DNA of 64,000 bases, taken from the NCBI GenBank assembly GCA_030248215.1, contig JASANG010002508.1, positions 124,001 through 188,000 on the forward strand, read 5' to 3'. Shown piece after piece: positions 59,943 through 64,000 of the stretch. The notes beneath the pieces are model-generated. The model had not been told where the DNA came from, did not search any database, and worked only from the letters and a program-made list of their open reading frames with translations. The stretch is from Enoplolaimus lenunculus (lineage: Eukaryota; Nematoda; Enoplea; Enoplida; Thoracostomopsidae). Made by a program: the position numbers and the translations under genes. Every line of letters begins with the position of its first letter. Position 1 is the first letter of the stretch.

Positions 59943-61621
59943 ATTCCCCTTTTAGGTAACAAGTAAAGTTTCCCCTTCAGTTGAAAGGCACAAAACTTGA
60001 CTTGATCTGCCGGCTCAGTATGCAAGAGAATGGTGCTTATAAAACCATTTTAAAATTCCCCTTTTAGGTAACAAGTAAAGTTTCCCCTTCAGTTGAAAGG
60101 CACAAAACTTGACTTGATCTGCCGGCTCAGTATGCAAGAGAATGGTGCTTATAAAACCATTTTAAAATTCCCCTTTTAGGTAACAAGTAAAGTTTCCCCT
60201 TCAGTTGAAAGGCACAAAACTTGACTTGATCTGCCGGCTCAGTATGCAAGAGAATGGTGCTTATAAAACCATTTTAAAATTCCCCTTTTAGGTAACAAGT
60301 AAAGTTTCCCCTTCAGTTGAAAGGCACAAAACTTGACTTGATCTGCCGGCTCAGTATGCAAGAGAATGGTGATTATAAAACCATTTTAAAATTCCCCTTT
60401 TAGGTAACAAGTAAAGTTTCCCCTTCAGTTGAAAGGCACAAAACTTGACTTGATCTGCCGGCTCAGTATGCAAGAGAATGGTGATTATAAAACCATTTTA
60501 AAATTCCCCTTTTAGGTAACAAGTAAAGTTTCCCCTTCAGTTGAAAGGCACAAAACTTGACTTGATCTGCCGGCTCAGTATGCAAGAGAATGGTGCTTAT
60601 AAAACCATTTTAAAATTCCCCTTTTAGGTAACAAGTAAAGTTTCCCCTTCAGTTGAAAGGCACAAAACTTGACTTGATCTGCCGGCTCAGTATGCAAGAG
60701 AATGGTGATTATAAAACCATTTTAAAATTCCCCTTTTAGGTAACAAGTAAAGTTTCCCCTTCAGTTGAAAGGCACAAAACTTGACTTGATCTGCCGGCTC
60801 AGTATGCAAGAGAATGGTGATTATAAAACCATTTTAAAATTCCCCTTTTAGGTAACAAGTAAAGTTTCCCCTTCAGTTGAAAGGCACAAAACTTGACTTG
60901 ATCTGCCGGCTCAGTATGCAAGAGAATGGTGCTTATAAAACCATTTTAAAATTCCCCTTTTAGGTAACAAGTAAAGTTTCCCCTTCAGTTGAAAGGCGCA
61001 AAACTTGACTTGATCTGCCGGCTCAGTATGCAAGAGAATGGTGATTATAAAACCATTTTAAAATTCCCCTTTTAGGTAACAAGTAAAGTTTCCCCTTCAG
61101 TTGAAAGGCGCAAAACTTGACTTGATCTGCCGGCTCAGTATGCAAGAGAATGGTGCTTATAAAACCATTTTAAAATTCCCCTTTTAGGTAACAAGTAAAG
61201 TTTCCCCTTCAGTTGAAAGGCGCAAAACTTGACTTGATCTGCCGGCTCAGTATGCAAGAGAATGGTGCTTATAAAACCATTTTAAAATTCCCCTTTTAGG
61301 TAACAAGTAAAGTTTCCCCTTCAGTTGAAAGGCGCAAAACTTGACTTGATCTGCCGGCTCAGTATGCAAGAGAATGGTGATTATAAAACCATTTTAAAAT
61401 TCCCCTTTTAGGTAACAAGTAAAGTTTCCCCTTCAGTTGAAAGGCCAAAACTTGACTTGATCTGCCGGCTCAGTATGCAAGAGAATGGTGCTTATAAAAC
61501 CATTTTAAAATTCCCCTTTTAAGTAACAAGTAAAGTTTCCCCTTCAGTTGAAAGGCGCAAATCTTGACTTGATCTGCCGGCTCAGTATGCAAGAGAATGG
61601 TGCTTATAAAACCATTTTAAA
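59943..61621. repeat. 112-bp satellite, 15 copies
   Basis: Fifteen head-to-tail units of 112 bp beginning ATTCCCCTTTTAGGTAACAA and ending ..AAAACCATTTTAAA, spaced exactly 112 bp except one unit with a small deletion (about 61445). The units differ mainly at two sites: GGTG(C/A)TTAT and AAGGC(A/G)CAAA. The G variant at the second site is confined to units 10-13 and 15. Short frames at the right end are by-products of the repeat. Confidence 0.97.
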
Positions 61622-64000
61622 AGCGGCGTCGGGAATTCTGAAGTCCTATAAGTGGGTCTTAAATTTTTCTAGAAGTGACGAAAATTTTCATGGAGGTCTG
61701 AGCAACCCTTTAACCCTTTCCGTTCTCTGCTGCGTGCCCGTGCTATTCAAGTAACGAAACATTGTGCGTTCTGGCACCGTGATACAAGTTAATTGTAGCC
61801 CGGTTTATTGTCCTTCCAATATACAAACGCACGCTGCTAACGTTGCTTCAAGCCTGCGGTGCACTCGGTCATCGCTATCGGGCTGCGTGCCTGACTCAAA
61901 AACGCGTGTCGCGCAGCCGTGCAGAACTCGAGCTATCGCAGTGGTTATACACTAATAAAATCTCCATTGATAAGCGTCGGGTTTTTTCCATATCCAGATA
62001 TCCGGCAATTTTTGTCGGACATTTATCCGGGTATCCGCAATTATATTTTCTATACGAATATCCGAAACTCGATTTTGCGTACCGTGCTTTCCGAACTTCA
62101 ATTTTCATTTCTTAAGCACTTGTGTTATCTTGTTGGTCTAAAACAAGTACTATAACCCACAATGTGATTGTTATGAGCGCCTGACGCTTGCGTAAGAAAC
62201 GAGGAGCATTTTCTCTGCATCTAAAGTTTAACATCTACAATTTTTGCTATATATGGCAAAATTCAATATAAATTAAAAATATCTACGCTAAAAACTATAG
62301 AAATTGCCAACTGACCATGCATCAAACGTTCAAAAAAACTCAACTTTTTTGAAATCGGTGCCTCGATAATAAAATACATTTAAAATAGACTGCTTACAGA
62401 CCGTCAGTGAAGATAATGTTCAAAATTACGTATGCTAAGCGTTGCTGCTTTATTATTAGGTTTTCGCGGATTGTACAAAAAGTTGTGTGTTTGACAACTG
62501 TTCATAAAACATGTCAACTGCAGATTTAATCCAGCATCATTTTCTCTGAAATTCTTCTAAATATGAGCTCATAAACAAAGTATAGCAAATCCAATGAATA
62601 AATATTAAAATAAATAAATAAATAATAATAATAATAATAATGATAATAATAATAATAATAATAAACATTAAAGAAGCCGTACAGAAAATCACAACACGTC
62701 ATATTAGCGTTTCAGAATAAATTCAAAGATTGTAAGCGGGAAAAATAACATAGAACTTTGATATAACGCAAATGAATCAAGTAAAGGAACAGTAATTAAC
62801 AACGCAAACTTTGGTCTCCTGGCGTAGAAATATTTTTGAACAGAGTCGTAGGCTTGACGGCTTCCCTTAGGCTTAAGGTTAGGCTCCGATTAATGCTTAT
62901 CAGAGCTGCACATGACTAAAAGGTGAACGCAGGACGGGTAAGTAAATGTTGACACGAGTATACCAGCGTGTTTTAAAGAATTACAAGGTGAGTGTTAAAA
63001 CTTGTTAATATTTACCAGCTTGAAACTTTAAACTGTTTTGACCGTATGATTGAAAAATAGTTGCGAGTATTAATATCAAACGCACTGTAAGATTACACAA
63101 TTGTATTGAACACAGAAGAAAACATAAGGGCGGGTAAAGGCCGGCCGCGTATTAACGGTAAAGGTATTTTGCGCGGGTACAGCCGCGGGTAAAAAATAAA
63201 ATTTCCATAAGTAAAGCGCGGCGTAAAACAATCTTTACCCACTCACACCTCTTGTGCTTAGCGTAGGAGGGAACCTGTTGAAAACACAAGCCCAAACTGT
63301 CGATGTAAATAAATTGCAAAATAAATATGCAATTTTTACTGGATCATTTTTTTTGTACCTGCACGTTTCTCACTGCACATTTGTTATATTGAAAATAAAA
63401 ATATTACAAACAAAAGCAATTATATTTTGAAATGCAAATCATTTAATATTCAGTAATTGAAAACTGAGTTTCAAACCAAAACGCCTGTGAAAATCTATTT
63501 GTTTTAGATCTAAAATTAATCCTGCTAAAAATAGGCAACGATAGTGTCAAAATGTGACCTTTAATAATTTTGTTGCTTGCTATAAATTAACCATGTAAAC
63601 TTTTTTCAACTCAAACGTTAGTCCAAAATTATAATTTAACCAGAAATTTGCATTGGGGTAAGGCAGATTTTTTGCCAGAACAAGCCAAATTTTTTTAACT
63701 TAGAACTTTTTAATGTTATCCAAAAACATTTAAGCATCTCGGCAGGGAAACAGAAGTCCAGTAGACTGGCAACACCTCTCTGTGTTTTCCCTGATAGTTG
63801 CTTTTGTGAACTCGGGAAAATTTCTGGTGAACAATATTAAAATTTTAAAATATTTTCATAAAATTTCGCTTCGGCAAGCAATAAAGTTTGATGAAAAGTC
63901 CACAAGTTAAAACGCGATGGGTGTATTTATATATACCGTTTTTGGACAACTATAATTTAGCTAACTGATTAGTATTTATATAGAACACGCACCCGCCACA
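61622..64000. other. Gene-free terminal stretch
   Basis: No supported exon. Short frames at 61764-62155 include repeated 'ATATCCG.A' words (about 61980-62075), not a protein family. A GC-rich segment with GCGGGTA words is at about 63125-63200. Confidence 0.4.
62621..62664. repeat. (ATA)n microsatellite
   Basis: About 14 AAT/ATA trinucleotides with one G interruption near 62642, preceded by an AAAT-type run. Confidence 0.95.

Noticed and set aside
59943-61621. CRISPR-like array
   Set aside because: The 112-bp units are identical throughout with no unique spacers, and the genome is that of an animal.
61896-62155. Overlapping short frames at 61.9-62.1 kb on both strands
   Set aside because: They share an internally repetitive ATATCCG-type segment with no protein family resemblance.

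Overview
The window is AT-rich DNA from an invertebrate animal nuclear genome. It has spliceosomal introns, a Shab/Kv2 potassium channel, an intronless FMRFamide-receptor-like GPCR, part of a furin-type and amidated peptide precursor, and many MITEs, SINE-like units and minisatellites. A protostome-like bilaterian fits best, mainly because FMRFaR-type receptors are typical of protostomes, but I cannot name the species.

Layout. From 1 to about 33,200 I see no convincing host exon. This part holds dispersed short transposons (piggyBac-, mariner-, Harbinger- and hAT-type by their ends and target duplications), a 174-bp repeat array, a decayed Ty3/gypsy LTR element at about 12,985-19,762, and minisatellites of 22, 40 and about 350 bp. 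From 33,290 to 43,386 lies a Kv2 (Shab) gene on the plus strand in four coding exons. Splice sites and reading phases agree throughout and give about 1,902 residues. Its introns hold a MITE and a 1.4-kb element with gypsy-type integrase residue and TGT...ACA inverted ends (Ginger-like).

From 43,387 to 50,043 there are mostly MITEs. At 50,044-50,181 and 51,238-51,504 lie the last two exons of a plus-strand gene for a cysteine-rich secreted peptide. A dibasic site precedes an eight-cysteine core and a Gly-Arg-Lys-Lys-Arg amidation/cleavage signal follows it. Tail-to-tail with it, at 53,412-54,848 on the minus strand, is the single-exon GPCR. From 54,849 to the end I see no genes, only MITEs, a homogeneous 15-copy 112-bp satellite and a short trinucleotide repeat.

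The genes together suggest a neuronal locus: a delayed-rectifier channel, a candidate neuropeptide or hormone, and a peptide-type GPCR. A functional link between the peptide and the receptor is only a hypothesis. The best candidates for something undescribed are the eight-cysteine amidated peptide, a piggyBac-type MITE with a tRNA-Gly-like Pol III core, the Kv2 channel's long glycosylatable S3-S4 linker, and the Ginger-like element in a Kv2 intron.
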